Source of the DNA: Legionellaceae bacterium
GTDB taxonomy: Bacteria > Pseudomonadota > Gammaproteobacteria > Legionellales > Legionellaceae
Direction of reading: 5' to 3'
NCBI GenBank assembly: GCA_030148065.1
Contig: JASBUC010000013.1
Coordinates: 28,498-92,497, forward strand
Length of the DNA: 64,000 nucleotides
Below are positions 7,808-18,055 of the stretch, piece after piece. Each line of letters opens with the position of its first letter. Position 1 is the first letter of the stretch. The translations under genes and the position numbers were made by a program. A model generated the notes under the pieces. It did not search any database and was not told where the DNA came from. It worked only from the letters and a program-made list of their open reading frames with translations.

Positions 7808-9478
7808 TTAGTCCATTAACGGTCGATACTTCAGTCGCTTAGGGCTTGCAACATCACCTAAACGCTTCTTTCTATCCTCTTCATAATCGCTGTAATTCCC
7901 CTCATAAAACGTGACCTTAGAGTCCCCTTCAAAGGCAAGAATATGTGTACAAATTCTATCTAAAAACCACCTGTCGTGTGAGACAACAATGGCGCTACCA
8001 GGAAAAGACATCAACCCTTCTTCAAGTGCTCTCAATGTTTCGACATCTAGATCATTAGACGGCTCATCCAATAATAAAACATTGCCGCCGCGCTTTAGTA
8101 ATTTTGCCAGATGAACACGGTTTCGCTCACCCCCAGATAAATTGCCAATTAATTTTTGCTGATCGCTACCTTTAAAATTAAATCGAGACACATAGGCTCT
8201 GGAAGCCATTTCATAGCGACCAACTTGTATTAAGTCTAGGCCATCGGAGACTTCTTGCCATACAGAGTTCTTATCATCCAAATGATCTCGATGTTGATCA
8301 ACATATGAGAGTTGCACTGTTTTTCCAAGCCGTATGCTGCCCTCATCTGGCTCAAGTTGCCCTGTAATCAGTTTAAGAAACGTTGATTTACCAGCCCCAT
8401 TTGCACCAATAACACCAAGGATGCTTCCCGCTGGTAACAATAGATTCAGATCATCAAACAAGAATTTCTCATTGAATCGTTTCTGAAGATGATTCACTTC
8501 CAAAACCAGCTCACCTAAACGCTCTCCAGGTGGAATGTAGATTTCATTAGTCTCTTGACGCTTTTGAAATTCTCGAGAATTTAGTTCTTCAAAACGATGG
8601 ATCCTCGCTTTGTTCTTTGCATGCCGTCCCTTCGGGTTTTGGCGGACCCATTCAAGCTCAGCTTTCACTGCACGCTGGTGCGCCTTCTCTTCGCGTCCCT
8701 CTTGCTCAAGGCGCGCTTCCTTTTGGGAAAGCCAGGCAGTGTAATTACCTTTAAATGGAATGCCCTCTCCCCGATCAAGCTCTAAAATCCACTCAGCAAC
8801 ATTATCTAGGAAGTAGCGATCGTGGGTTACTGCAATCACCGTTCCTGGGTATTTTTCCAAAAATTGCTCAAGCCAAGCAACACTCTCAGCATCTAAATGG
8901 TTGGTCGGCTCATCAAGTAGTAAAACGTCAGGGTTTGAAAGAAGGAGCTTACATAAGGCTACCCGTCTTTTCTCCCCTCCAGATAACGAACTGACTGTCG
9001 TATCCCAAGCAGGCAAACGAAGAGCATCAGACGCCATTTCTAATTTTCGCTCAACATCCCAAGCACCAAGCGCCTCAATTTGATTCTGCAATTCCGCCTG
9101 CTGATCGAGCAAGCGTGCCATCTCATCATCAGACATGGGCTCAGCAAATCGACAGCTAATCTCATTGAACTCATCCAACAGCGCTTTCGTTTTTGCAATA
9201 CCTGCCTCAACATTGGCACGCACCGTTTCTGATTCATCCAGCATTGGCTCTTGGGCTAAATAGCCAATTTCAATGTCTTTTTCGACCTTCACTGTGCCAT
9301 CAATTTCTTTATCAATGCCTGCAATAATTTTTAAAAGGCTTGATTTTCCAGATCCATTTAAGCCCAAAACACCAATTTTAGCACCTGGTATAAAACTCAA
9401 AGAAATGTCTTTTAGGATGGTTCTTTTAGGGGCTACTGTTTTGCTAACCCCTGTCATAGTAAAAACATATTGACTCAT
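7808..9478 (-). CDS. ettA: Energy-dependent translational throttle protein EttA (ABC-F ATPase)
   Basis: A soluble ABC-F protein of 556 residues with two ATPase modules and no membrane domain. EttA binds the ribosomal E site and gates entry into elongation according to the ATP/ADP ratio. Walker A GLNGSGKSS and signature LSGGEKRR in the first half, and GANGAGKST and LSGGERNR in the second, are all intact, with LLLDEPTNHLD and LLLDEPSNDLD Walker B sequences. The linker contains the Arg/Lys-rich arm between the domains. ATG at 9478 (MSQYVFTMTGVSK) is chosen over an upstream in-frame start at 9514, since it fits the family length of about 555 and the latter would run into the upstream gene. It begins 2 bp after the DUF2147 gene ends. 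Confidence 0.93.
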   Translation of the reverse strand: MSQYVFTMTGVSKTVAPKRTILKDISLSFIPGAKIGVLGLNGSGKSSLLKIIAGIDKEIDGTVKVEKDIEIGYLAQEPMLDESETVRANVEAGIAKTKALLDEFNEISCRFAEPMSDDEMARLLDQQAELQNQIEALGAWDVERKLEMASDALRLPAWDTTVSSLSGGEKRRVALCKLLLSNPDVLLLDEPTNHLDAESVAWLEQFLEKYPGTVIAVTHDRYFLDNVAEWILELDRGEGIPFKGNYTAWLSQKEARLEQEGREEKAHQRAVKAELEWVRQNPKGRHAKNKARIHRFEELNSREFQKRQETNEIYIPPGERLGELVLEVNHLQKRFNEKFLFDDLNLLLPAGSILGVIGANGAGKSTFLKLITGQLEPDEGSIRLGKTVQLSYVDQHRDHLDDKNSVWQEVSDGLDLIQVGRYEMASRAYVSRFNFKGSDQQKLIGNLSGGERNRVHLAKLLKRGGNVLLLDEPSNDLDVETLRALEEGLMSFPGSAIVVSHDRWFLDRICTHILAFEGDSKVTFYEGNYSDYEEDRKKRLGDVASPKRLKYRPLMD

Positions 9479-9480
9479 AA

Positions 9481-9927
9481 TTATACTGCCTTGCCAGAGG
9501 GTTGTCGTTGCCAAACTTGAGTTCGACCTAATAATGGCATGCCTATGAATCCGCGTACTTCAATTTTTTTATCAGATAGTTGTTTCATAACGCAACGATA
9601 TTCCTTGCCAGACTTGGGATCTAAGATACTGCCCCCCTCATAAACATTATCCGTTTTTGCTTTCATCTCTTTCAGAATAGTTAAACCAACAATGGGTTTG
9701 TTTTTATCAGCGCCGTGGCAATGAACACATAGACCTTTATCACCAGGCTCTTTGAAAACCTTAACAATGGTACCTTTAAGAGCGCCATCCACTTCTCTGA
9801 TGGAAATAATTGCTCTTGGCTTTTTGGTTTTATCATCAATGGTTTTCCACTCGCCAACCGGTTGAAACGCACTACAGGCAAGAGAAACACCCATTAATAA
9901 AATGAAGGTCGATAATTTTTTTTTCAT
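9481..9927 (-). CDS. DUF2147-family secreted protein
   Basis: A 148-residue protein with a signal peptide (lysine-rich start, hydrophobic stretch, cleavage near SLACSAFQ). The mature part starts GEWKTIDDKTKKPRAIISI and continues with GALKGTIVKVF, GLTILKEMK and GGSILDPKSGKEYRC, the layout of DUF2147 proteins, which are predicted small periplasmic beta-barrels of unknown function. A CVHCHG sequence near residue 75 resembles a CxxCH haem motif but is in a loop that is often Cys-containing in this family (C...C before the GL motif), so haem binding is not claimed. It is immediately upstream of ettA and divergent from the GspC-like gene. Confidence 0.8.
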   Translation of the reverse strand: MKKKLSTFILLMGVSLACSAFQPVGEWKTIDDKTKKPRAIISIREVDGALKGTIVKVFKEPGDKGLCVHCHGADKNKPIVGLTILKEMKAKTDNVYEGGSILDPKSGKEYRCVMKQLSDKKIEVRGFIGMPLLGRTQVWQRQPSGKAV

Positions 9928-10026
9928 AAGATCCTCAATAAAACAACACTAAAATACGAATTTGACTTGGTTTTTGTGCCTAAGGTAGGCAAGATAATAG
10001 GTATTCCTTCTACACTGTTGCGACAA

Positions 10027-10536
10027 ATGACTCAGCGCTTAACGTTGTTTTTGAAAAAGCACCTAAAAATACTCTCAATAAGCCTATGCTGTCTGTCGCT
10101 TCTCTCAATCATTTATTGCCTTAAACAACTGACATCATTTAATTATACGATAGTTCCCCCACCGGTTCTAGAGAAAAACAAACCGGTGCTAAAAGCAAAC
10201 AAACCGTTGAAACAGCTCAAAGATCTGCCTGTTTTTGGTAATTATTTACCCAAAGAGCACAATATTCCAAACACCTTGCTTGATTTAAAACTCTTAGGGA
10301 TCTTAAAGTCCTCACAGCCTAAAAATTCACAAGTCATCATAAAACTTAGCAATAACAAAGAAAAACTCTTCCATTTAAATGATGTTTTGCCAGGCAATGC
10401 AAAAATTATTAGAATTGATGACAATCATATTTTAATCAACCGTAATGGCAGCGTAGAGCAACTGGTTCTTGATAAACAAAAGCTTATCTTTGACAAACCG
10501 CTACCCCCTATGGATGTGAACAACCATGACTCGTAA
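10027..10536 (+). CDS. Type II secretion GspC-like inner-membrane protein (stand-alone)
   Basis: GspC links the inner-membrane platform to the GspD secretin in type II secretion. The predicted 169-residue protein has a short basic cytoplasmic start, one membrane anchor (about residues 13-32), a Pro/Lys-rich linker and a homology-region domain: LFG-like PVFGNY, then TLLDLKLLGILKSS, SQVIIKLSNNKEKLFHLND, PGNAKIIRIDDNHILINRNGSVEQL. This is the GspC/PulC HR domain pattern. There is no PDZ domain, as in short GspC forms. ATG at 10027 is preferred to TTG at 9967; neither has a strong ribosome site. Its stop overlaps the next gene by 11 bp. No other gsp gene is in the window. In Legionella the lspC gene is also separate from the other type II genes. 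Confidence 0.68.
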   Translation: MTQRLTLFLKKHLKILSISLCCLSLLSIIYCLKQLTSFNYTIVPPPVLEKNKPVLKANKPLKQLKDLPVFGNYLPKEHNIPNTLLDLKLLGILKSSQPKNSQVIIKLSNNKEKLFHLNDVLPGNAKIIRIDDNHILINRNGSVEQLVLDKQKLIFDKPLPPMDVNNHDS

Positions 10537-10882
10537 CTACTTTCGACTTTTCCTTATTATTGTTTTATCTCTTCTTGGCTTAGGCTGCAGTGAGCTAGAG
10601 TTTAAAGAGGGACAGGAGAACTTTTTAAAGCAAGACTACCGTAGTGCTTTTATTCGTCTAACACCTGCAGCAAGAGCAGGTAATCCACAAGCGCAATATG
10701 CCATAGGCTACATGTACTACACAGGCCAAGGTACGGTAAAAGACCGTCAAAAAGCCAAAGAGTGGATTGAAAAGGCTGCAAAGCAAGGTAATAAGAATGC
10801 TATTTCGGCTCTAACTCGCTTGCAAAACCAAGCACACTCCCCTTACCTTCCTTCCAGCAATCCAAAAATGCAACCTCTTTAA
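10526..10882 (+). CDS. Sel1-repeat lipoprotein
   Basis: A 118-residue predicted lipoprotein: the signal peptide ends LLGLGC, so Cys21 would be lipidated and Ser at +2 suggests the outer membrane. Two Sel1-like repeats follow: FLKQDYRSAFIRLTPAARAGN and QAQYAIGYMYYTGQGTVKDR with KAKEWIEKAAKQGN. Sel1 repeats form helical pairs that mediate protein-protein contact. It overlaps the GspC-like gene by 11 bp, which suggests translational coupling and perhaps a shared role at the envelope, but no partner is known. Confidence 0.75.
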   Translation: MTRNYFRLFLIIVLSLLGLGCSELEFKEGQENFLKQDYRSAFIRLTPAARAGNPQAQYAIGYMYYTGQGTVKDRQKAKEWIEKAAKQGNKNAISALTRLQNQAHSPYLPSSNPKMQPL

Positions 10883-11037
10883 AATCAGTGATTGCCCTCA
10901 TGCTATTTTTTTTGTACCTTTTGCTAAGGTCAGGCTTGCTTGATCAGCGTCACCCTATCTAGCTAACTGTTACAGACATGGATGAAGATAGGCAGTTTTA
11001 TAGCCCCTGGGGGCCAACTTATAAAGGATTTAATATC

Positions 11038-11469
11038 ATGCTTCGTTTTACAAAGATTTGTGTTTTAGGGCTTGCAGCAATCAGTACTCAAGCGTTTAGT
11101 GAAAACTGTGGCCAACTGCACGTATTACTCAGTAACCACACCAACGATGCCTGTAACCTAGTCGCTCAAACACTCATTCATGGGCAACTAGAATCAGGAA
11201 GTTCCATTCCTACCTACATTCCTGCTAAAACCGATGCTAAGAGTTTTTCCCTGGCGCAAATGGGGTATGGCCCAGATATTTTATTAACATACCAATGTGG
11301 TGATGGCAAAAAAATTACCTTTGAATCACAACAAGCTTCCTGCTACTACAAAGCTGGAGAAATCAAAGGCAACTTACTCGATGCAACAAATATGGATGGC
11401 TTTAACCAAATCCAAACGGGTGATTATAATGGCAAAGCCGGCATCATCAGTTGGGTCTTTGAAGATTAA
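11038..11469 (+). CDS. Unknown secreted protein
   Basis: A 143-residue protein with a clear signal peptide (MLRFTKICVLGLAAISTQAF, cleavage near SEN). ATG at 11038 is chosen because AAAGGA (11023-11028) is 9 bases upstream, and the in-frame ATG at 10978 would bury the signal peptide. The mature part has four cysteines (NCGQ, DACN, YQCGDG, ASCYY), suggesting two disulfides and export to the periplasm or outside. No family was recognised. It lies 3 bp before tadA on the same strand. Confidence 0.7.
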   Translation: MLRFTKICVLGLAAISTQAFSENCGQLHVLLSNHTNDACNLVAQTLIHGQLESGSSIPTYIPAKTDAKSFSLAQMGYGPDILLTYQCGDGKKITFESQQASCYYKAGEIKGNLLDATNMDGFNQIQTGDYNGKAGIISWVFED

Positions 11470-11472
11470 AGT

Positions 11473-11931
11473 ATGAATAACTCCCTTGACCGTCAGTATA
11501 TGAAAAATGCTCTTACACTTGCAGAGCTTGCTGCGGCAAGGGGGGAAGTACCGGTTGGTGCCGTTATTACCATTAATGCTCGACAAATTGGCGAGGGGTT
11601 TAACCAGCCAATAGAAAATAATGATCCCAGCAGTCATGCCGAATTAAATGCCATACGACAAGCCTGCCAGGCGATGGAAAATTATCGCCTGCCTGGTGCA
11701 ACCCTTTATACAACGCTAGAACCCTGCCCTATGTGCGCTGGTGCCATCATTCATGCTCGAATTAAACGACTGGTCATTGCGACCGCCGATCCTAGAACAG
11801 GGTGTTGTGGCAGTGTGTTTAATTTAACAAACAGCGCCCCACCCTTTAATCACAAAGTAAGTGTCGAGTTTGGACTCTTAGCAGAAGAAAGCGCCTCGCT
11901 GCTTAAACAATTTTTTAAAGCCAGGCGATAA
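11473..11931 (+). CDS. tadA: tRNA-specific adenosine-34 deaminase
   Basis: TadA deaminates A34 to inosine in tRNA-Arg(ACG), allowing wobble decoding. The zinc-binding motifs of the cytidine/deoxycytidylate deaminase fold are intact: HAELNAIRQA, where the His is a zinc ligand and the Glu the proton shuttle, and TTLEPCPMCAGA with two Cys ligands. DPRTGCCGSVFNL is a TadA signature. At 152 residues it has the usual length. Its stop ends one base before the guaA stop on the other strand, so the two genes abut tail to tail with no room for a terminator. Confidence 0.93.
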   Translation: MNNSLDRQYMKNALTLAELAAARGEVPVGAVITINARQIGEGFNQPIENNDPSSHAELNAIRQACQAMENYRLPGATLYTTLEPCPMCAGAIIHARIKRLVIATADPRTGCCGSVFNLTNSAPPFNHKVSVEFGLLAEESASLLKQFFKARR

Positions 11932-13482
11932 TTATTCCCACTCAATGGTCGCAGGTGGTTTGCCAGAAATGTCATAAACAACGCGTGAGACCCCCGGCAC
12001 TTGATTAATAATTTTGGTTGAAACCTCATTTAAGAATGAATGTGGAAGTTCTGCCCAATTAGCCGTCATAAAATCGCTGGTCTCAACCGCTCTAAGGGCA
12101 ATAACATATTCATAACGCCTAGCATCCCCCATGACTCCCACTGACTTAACAGGGAGAAAGACTGCAAAGGCTTGACTGGTCTTCTGATAAAAGCCCTCAT
12201 TTACCAGTGCCTGTAAAAAGATGTGATCAGCCTGCTGGAGTATTTCGATAAACTCTTTTTTTATCTCTCCTAAGATCCGAACACCAAGACCAGGGCCTGG
12301 AAACGGGTGACGATTTAACAAGCTTTTTTCTAAGCCTAAATAAGCCCCTAAACGCCGCACTTCGTCTTTAAATAACTCTCTTAGTGGCTCAATCAATTTA
12401 AAGTTTAAGCGATCAGGTAGGCCACCAACATTGTGGTGTGACTTAATGACTTGGGAGGACTGACTTGCTTTTGACGACTCAATCACATCAGGGTAAATGG
12501 TCCCTTGCGCTAACCAACGAACGCCATTTAGTTTCTCTGCTTCTTGTTCAAAAACATCAATAAATTTACCACCGATAATTTTTCGTTTCGCCTCTGGACA
12601 GGAAATGCCGGCAAGACTCTTTAAAAAAACCTCCTTGGCATCTACCAATACGACATTAAGCTTAAAATGTTCACGAAATGTCGCCATTACTTCGTCGGCT
12701 TCTCTGTGTCGCAACAGTCCAGTGTCAACAAAAATACACGTCAGTTGTGGACCAATTGCTTTATCAAGTAACAAGGCAACCACCGATGAATCAACCCCAC
12801 CAGAGAGCCCAAGAATAACCTGGTCATCACCAATGCGCTCTTTAAGCTGTTCAATTAAAGTCTCTGCAATGGTCTCTACTTTCCACAAGGTTTCACAGGC
12901 ACAAACCTGACAAACAAAGGACTCTAAGAGTGCCAAACCATTGTTGGTATGAGTGACTTCTGGATGAAATTGTATGCCATAGAGTTTTCGAGCCTCACAA
13001 CTCATTGCTGCAATCTCAAGATCATCTGTTCTAGCTATTGCACAGAAACCATCAGGCAATCTAGAGACGCGGTCTCCATGGCTCATCCAAACGTCTTCTA
13101 CCTCAGAAAAATTCTGGTGCCAAAGAGCACTCTTAGCAAGCCTTGTTAATTTTGCATAGCCGTATTCACCAGCATGGGACGCAGAGACCTCACCCTTAAA
13201 GTGGTCAGCTAATAACTGCATGCCATAACAAACTCCCAAGATGGGCAACTCAAGCTCAATTAAGCGTGAATCAAACTTTGGCGCACCCTTGGCATTAACA
13301 CTCTCAGGACCACCTGAGAGAATAATACCAGAGGCAGAAAACGTCACAATCGTCTCAAAGTCCACATCAAAGGGAAAAATTTCACAATAAACACCAAGCT
13401 CACGCACACGCCTGGCAATTAACTGAGTATACTGTGAACCATAATCTAAGATTAGGATTTTACTTGAATGAATGTCTGACAT
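11932..13482 (-). CDS. guaA: GMP synthase (glutamine-hydrolysing)
   Basis: GuaA amidates XMP to GMP. The N-terminal class I amidotransferase domain (residues about 1-200) has the nucleophile in [10 protein letters not shown] and the His-Glu of FHPEVTHT. The ATP pyrophosphatase domain starts near residue 205 with the P-loop LSGGVDSSV. The C-terminal dimerisation domain ends TIEWE, the almost universal GuaA ending. Length 516 is close to the family norm (about 525). It starts 3 bp after the guaB stop, so guaBA is an operon, as in E. coli. Confidence 0.96.
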   Translation of the reverse strand: MSDIHSSKILILDYGSQYTQLIARRVRELGVYCEIFPFDVDFETIVTFSASGIILSGGPESVNAKGAPKFDSRLIELELPILGVCYGMQLLADHFKGEVSASHAGEYGYAKLTRLAKSALWHQNFSEVEDVWMSHGDRVSRLPDGFCAIARTDDLEIAAMSCEARKLYGIQFHPEVTHTNNGLALLESFVCQVCACETLWKVETIAETLIEQLKERIGDDQVILGLSGGVDSSVVALLLDKAIGPQLTCIFVDTGLLRHREADEVMATFREHFKLNVVLVDAKEVFLKSLAGISCPEAKRKIIGGKFIDVFEQEAEKLNGVRWLAQGTIYPDVIESSKASQSSQVIKSHHNVGGLPDRLNFKLIEPLRELFKDEVRRLGAYLGLEKSLLNRHPFPGPGLGVRILGEIKKEFIEILQQADHIFLQALVNEGFYQKTSQAFAVFLPVKSVGVMGDARRYEYVIALRAVETSDFMTANWAELPHSFLNEVSTKIINQVPGVSRVVYDISGKPPATIEWE

Positions 13483-13485
13483 AAT

Positions 13486-15040
<1,555 letters not shown>

Positions 15041-15074
15041 GCAATAACATCAAAAAAAGAACAGGACCCAGCCA

Positions 15075-15569
15075 ATGAGATTGTCATTTAAACAAAAAGT
15101 GCTCTGCAATCCAAAGCTTGCAAAGCTTGCTTTTAACTGCTGGCCGCCCTTATGGGGGACTGGTATATGGGTTAAGCACATTGCCAAAGACTACAAAGAA
15201 ATTTCTGTGCTTTTAAAGTTAAAGTTCTACAACCGTAACTACATTGGGATCCACTTTGGAGGAAATTTATTTACCATGACCGATCCATTCTATACTCTGA
15301 TGCTGTTTAAAAATCTCGGCAGTCACTTTTTTATCTGTGATAAATCAGCCAATATTGAGTTTATAAAACCAGGCAAGGGACTACTTCAAGCAACGTTTGT
15401 CATCCAAGACAAAGACCTTACAACCATCAAAGAACAAACCCGTGATGGCTCACCACTCATCATGCCTATGACCGTTTACATAAACGATTATCAATCTGGT
15501 GAGTTAGTGGCAAAAGTCACTCGGGAGTTATTTGTTTCTCTTAAGCGAGCTTATAAAAAGTCAGTCTGA
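15075..15569 (+). CDS. DUF4442 hotdog-fold protein (putative thioesterase)
   Basis: A 164-residue protein with the pattern YIGIHFGGNLFTMTDPFY, then the LG..FFICDKSANIEFIKPG segment and QATFVIQD, as in DUF4442 proteins, a branch of the hotdog (4-hydroxybenzoyl-CoA thioesterase-like) superfamily. These are predicted to hydrolyse or bind acyl-CoA; the substrate is unknown. CAGGA about 10 bases before the ATG may serve as ribosome site. It is divergent from guaB and has no obvious functional neighbour. Confidence 0.75.
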   Translation: MRLSFKQKVLCNPKLAKLAFNCWPPLWGTGIWVKHIAKDYKEISVLLKLKFYNRNYIGIHFGGNLFTMTDPFYTLMLFKNLGSHFFICDKSANIEFIKPGKGLLQATFVIQDKDLTTIKEQTRDGSPLIMPMTVYINDYQSGELVAKVTRELFVSLKRAYKKSV

Positions 15570-15678
15570 GTAGCAAAACGTCACAAAAAAGTTCTATTTA
15601 TTAGGTTTTTAGACAAATACTTTTCAAAATTAACAGAGTTTGATATGTTCGAACCTAGAAGAACTGTTATGTCATACC

Positions 15679-15703
15679 CCTCAGGACGAGGACATCATAA
15701 GGA
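15679..15703 (+). promoter_or_regulatory. GGA-loop hairpin plus Shine-Dalgarno GGA: possible CsrA/RsmA site
   Basis: Upstream of the small gene at 15713, CCTC (15679-15682) pairs with GAGG (15688-15691) leaving the loop AGGAC, so a GGA is displayed in a hairpin loop. A second GGA lies in the ribosome site AAGGA (15699-15703). This is the usual geometry of a CsrA-repressed leader. Only four base pairs are seen, so this is suggestive. Confidence 0.3.
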
Positions 15704-15712
15704 ATATGATAA

Positions 15713-15916
15713 ATGGCACAAAGGAAACAAAAGGTTAATTATGATCATCTGATTGATGAGGCGCTTGAGCTTATCAATACCCCTCCAAGTGAGGGCGAAC
15801 TTGACAAACTCTCATCAAAAGCCCGGAGAGCTTATGCGCGCACCAAACTTGAGACGATGATTGAAAAAAAACGCTTACAAGCTGAAATTTCAGATGGGTA
15901 TGAATACCTGGATTAG
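15713..15916 (+). CDS. Small unknown protein
   Basis: A 67-residue, highly charged, probably helical protein. AAGGA at 15699-15703 is 9 bases before the ATG, so translation looks real. The C-terminal half (KARRAYARTKLETMIEKKRLQAEISDGYEYLD) loosely resembles the small PA3496-type envelope-integrity proteins, which end in an RRxIExxLExxRLxxELxD pattern, but the match is by eye. It lacks a signal peptide. It sits between a DUF4442 gene and the convergent serS. Confidence 0.55.
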   Translation: MAQRKQKVNYDHLIDEALELINTPPSEGELDKLSSKARRAYARTKLETMIEKKRLQAEISDGYEYLD

Positions 15917-15921
15917 GGCTC

Positions 15922-15952
15922 TAAAACCCATCGAACAAGGAAGAACGATGGG
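15922..15952 (-). terminator. Candidate rho-independent terminator of serS
   Basis: On the minus strand CCCATCG pairs with CGATGGG (15952-15946 and 15933-15927) around a 12-base loop and is followed by TTTTAG. It lies 25 bases after the serS stop. The stem is 7 bp and the T run short, so the terminator is moderate. It could also stop transcripts of the convergent small gene. Confidence 0.45.
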
Positions 15953-15976
15953 CATAATGAGGTAGGACGAGTATAA

Positions 15977-17257
15977 CTAGCCTTTTTTAATGATGGTTTG
16001 CCCGCCCATATAGGGCTGTAAGGCGCTAGGGATCCTAATGTTGCCATCTTTATCCTGGTAGTTTTCCATGACTGCCACCAGGGTCCTACCAACGGCGAGT
16101 CCAGAGCCATTTAAGGTGTGAACGTAATGCGTCTTCTTTTCTCCCTTAATACGGTAGCGGGTTTGCATTCGCCTTGCTTGATAGCTAAGACAATTACTGC
16201 AGGAAGAAATCTCCCGGTAGGTTTCTTGGCTTGGAAGATACACTTCCAAATCATAAGTTTTTGTTGAGGTAAATGAGAGATCACCTCCACATAAAGCAAC
16301 CACACGATATGCCAAGCCCAAAGATTGCAAAATTGATTCTGCATGAGATCTCAAGTTTTCCAAGGCCTCAAATGAACTTTTCTCATCAGAGATCCAAACC
16401 AATTCAACTTTTTCAAATTGATGTTGCCGAATCATCCCCTTGGTATCTCGTCCATAGGAGCCTGCCTCGCTGCGAAAACAAGGCGTATGAGAAACAAATT
16501 TTATTGGTAACTCTTTTTCATCAATGATGACATCTCTAACCATGTTAACTAAGGGAACTTCACCAGTGGAGGTTAAATAGTGCTCATGCTCACCTGATAA
16601 TTTAAATAGGTCATCCTCAAACTTAGGTAATTGGCCACTGCCTGTTAAACTGTCTCGATTAACAATGTAGGGCACATAAAGTTCTTCATAGCCGTGTTCT
16701 TTGGTATGGGTCTCCAACATAAAGGCTGTCAGTGCTCTTTGCAGGCGTACTAAATCATTTCTTAGCACAACATAACGGCTGCCAGTGATTTTGGCGGCAA
16801 GAGAAAAATCCATCATCCCTAAGTGAAGCCCTAATTCATCATGGCTTTTGGCTGTAAAATCAAACGCCGGAGGCAGCCCAACGCGTTTGATCTCAACATT
16901 ATCCTCTTCACTCGCCCCTAGTGGTACAGACTCATCAGGCAAATTAGGGATGGATAATAGCCATTGATGTTGCTTGGCAAGAACCTCATCTAACTGGGAT
17001 TTTAATTGATGCATTCTGCTTGAGACGCCATTGACTTGCTCTAATAAGTCATCAACCTCTTCGCCCTTCGCTTTGGCTTGCCCAATTGACTTTGAAAGCG
17101 TATTACGCTTGCTTTGTAACTCTTCGGTTTCAACTTGCAACGATTTTCTCTGCTGCTCGAGTTCAGAAAACTCTGTTGCCTGCAGTTGAAAACCTCTTGC
17201 CTTTAACCGCTCACTTACACTCTCAACATTCTCACGTAATAGCTTAATATCTAACAT
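15977..17257 (-). CDS. serS: Seryl-tRNA synthetase
   Basis: SerRS charges tRNA-Ser (and tRNA-Sec). The 426-residue class II enzyme has the N-terminal antiparallel coiled-coil arm (about residues 25-105), which recognises the long variable arm of tRNA-Ser. Motif 2 (FRSEAGSYGRDT, then the QHQFEKVEL strand) and motif 3 (LNGSGLAVGRTLVA) are intact, and TSTGEVPL of the active site is present. ATG start at 17257. It lies 27 bp after lpxA in the position where lpxB is usually found, and it is the last gene of the long minus-strand run. Confidence 0.96.
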   Translation of the reverse strand: MLDIKLLRENVESVSERLKARGFQLQATEFSELEQQRKSLQVETEELQSKRNTLSKSIGQAKAKGEEVDDLLEQVNGVSSRMHQLKSQLDEVLAKQHQWLLSIPNLPDESVPLGASEEDNVEIKRVGLPPAFDFTAKSHDELGLHLGMMDFSLAAKITGSRYVVLRNDLVRLQRALTAFMLETHTKEHGYEELYVPYIVNRDSLTGSGQLPKFEDDLFKLSGEHEHYLTSTGEVPLVNMVRDVIIDEKELPIKFVSHTPCFRSEAGSYGRDTKGMIRQHQFEKVELVWISDEKSSFEALENLRSHAESILQSLGLAYRVVALCGGDLSFTSTKTYDLEVYLPSQETYREISSCSNCLSYQARRMQTRYRIKGEKKTHYVHTLNGSGLAVGRTLVAVMENYQDKDGNIRIPSALQPYMGGQTIIKKG

Positions 17258-17284
17258 GTTCTACTCAATAACTATATGACAGGT

Positions 17285-18055
17285 TTATCGTACAATGCCG
17301 CGGCTAGAGGCTTTTAAGCCATCAATCAGAGCAACAATTTTAGCACTATCCAGACGCAGCTTTTCCAATTCATCTAACGCTTCAGAAACGGTCAAGCCAT
17401 TTCTGAAAATAATTTTATAAGCGCGCCGTATAAGCTCAACATCGGTTTGACTAAACCCATGACGCTTTAACCCAACTCGGTTAATCCCACAACATCGTGG
17501 AGACGCACCATCGACAATAACAAATGGTAATACATCTTTGGTGACATACGTTGCTTTTGCCACGAACGCATGAGCCCCTATATGACAAAATTGATGAACC
17601 GCAGCATACGCGCCAATGTTAACATGGCTGTCAACAATAACGTGTCCTGACAAGGCGGAATGATTGACCATAATAATGTGGTTAGCCAACCGGCAATCAT
17701 GCCCAACATGAGTATGAGCCATAAAGAAGTTGTTATTACCAATGACGGTCTTTCCATCCCCTTTTGTTGTGCCCCGACTTATCATGCTGTATTCACGGAT
17801 GATGTTGTTATCACCAATAATTAGCCAAGTTTCCTCATCCTTGTGGGTTAAATCTTGCGGCACATCGCCAATCGAAGAAAACTGAAAAATTTGATTATTC
17901 TTACCAATTTTACAAGGTCCTTTAATGACCGCATGTGACCCAATAACGGTGCCTTCATCAATTTCAACCTTATCACCGATGACAGACCAAGGTCCTATGG
18001 TGACATTGTCAGCAATGGTAGCTCCTGGATGAATTTCAGCTCTGTTATCTATCAC
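17285..18055 (-). CDS. lpxA: UDP-N-acetylglucosamine 3-O-acyltransferase
   Basis: LpxA transfers a 3-hydroxyacyl chain from ACP to UDP-GlcNAc, the first step of lipid A synthesis. The 256-residue protein shows left-handed beta-helix hexapeptide repeats up to about residue 185, then a C-terminal helical domain ending SSRGIVR. The catalytic His aligns with His119 in AHTHVGHDC, and QDL contributes the Asp (residue 68). The position aligned with the E. coli hydrocarbon ruler Gly173 is Lys167 (HAFVAKATY), an unusual residue. It overlaps fabZ by 11 bp. The usual downstream gene lpxB is replaced by serS. Confidence 0.94.
   Translation of the reverse strand: MIDNRAEIHPGATIADNVTIGPWSVIGDKVEIDEGTVIGSHAVIKGPCKIGKNNQIFQFSSIGDVPQDLTHKDEETWLIIGDNNIIREYSMISRGTTKGDGKTVIGNNNFFMAHTHVGHDCRLANHIIMVNHSALSGHVIVDSHVNIGAYAAVHQFCHIGAHAFVAKATYVTKDVLPFVIVDGASPRCCGINRVGLKRHGFSQTDVELIRRAYKIIFRNGLTVSEALDELEKLRLDSAKIVALIDGLKASSRGIVR

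Noticed and set aside
9690..9735. CVHCHG in the DUF2147 protein as a haem site
   Set aside because: Although CxxCH is formed, the protein is a DUF2147 beta-barrel and no axial ligand region or cytochrome context is seen.
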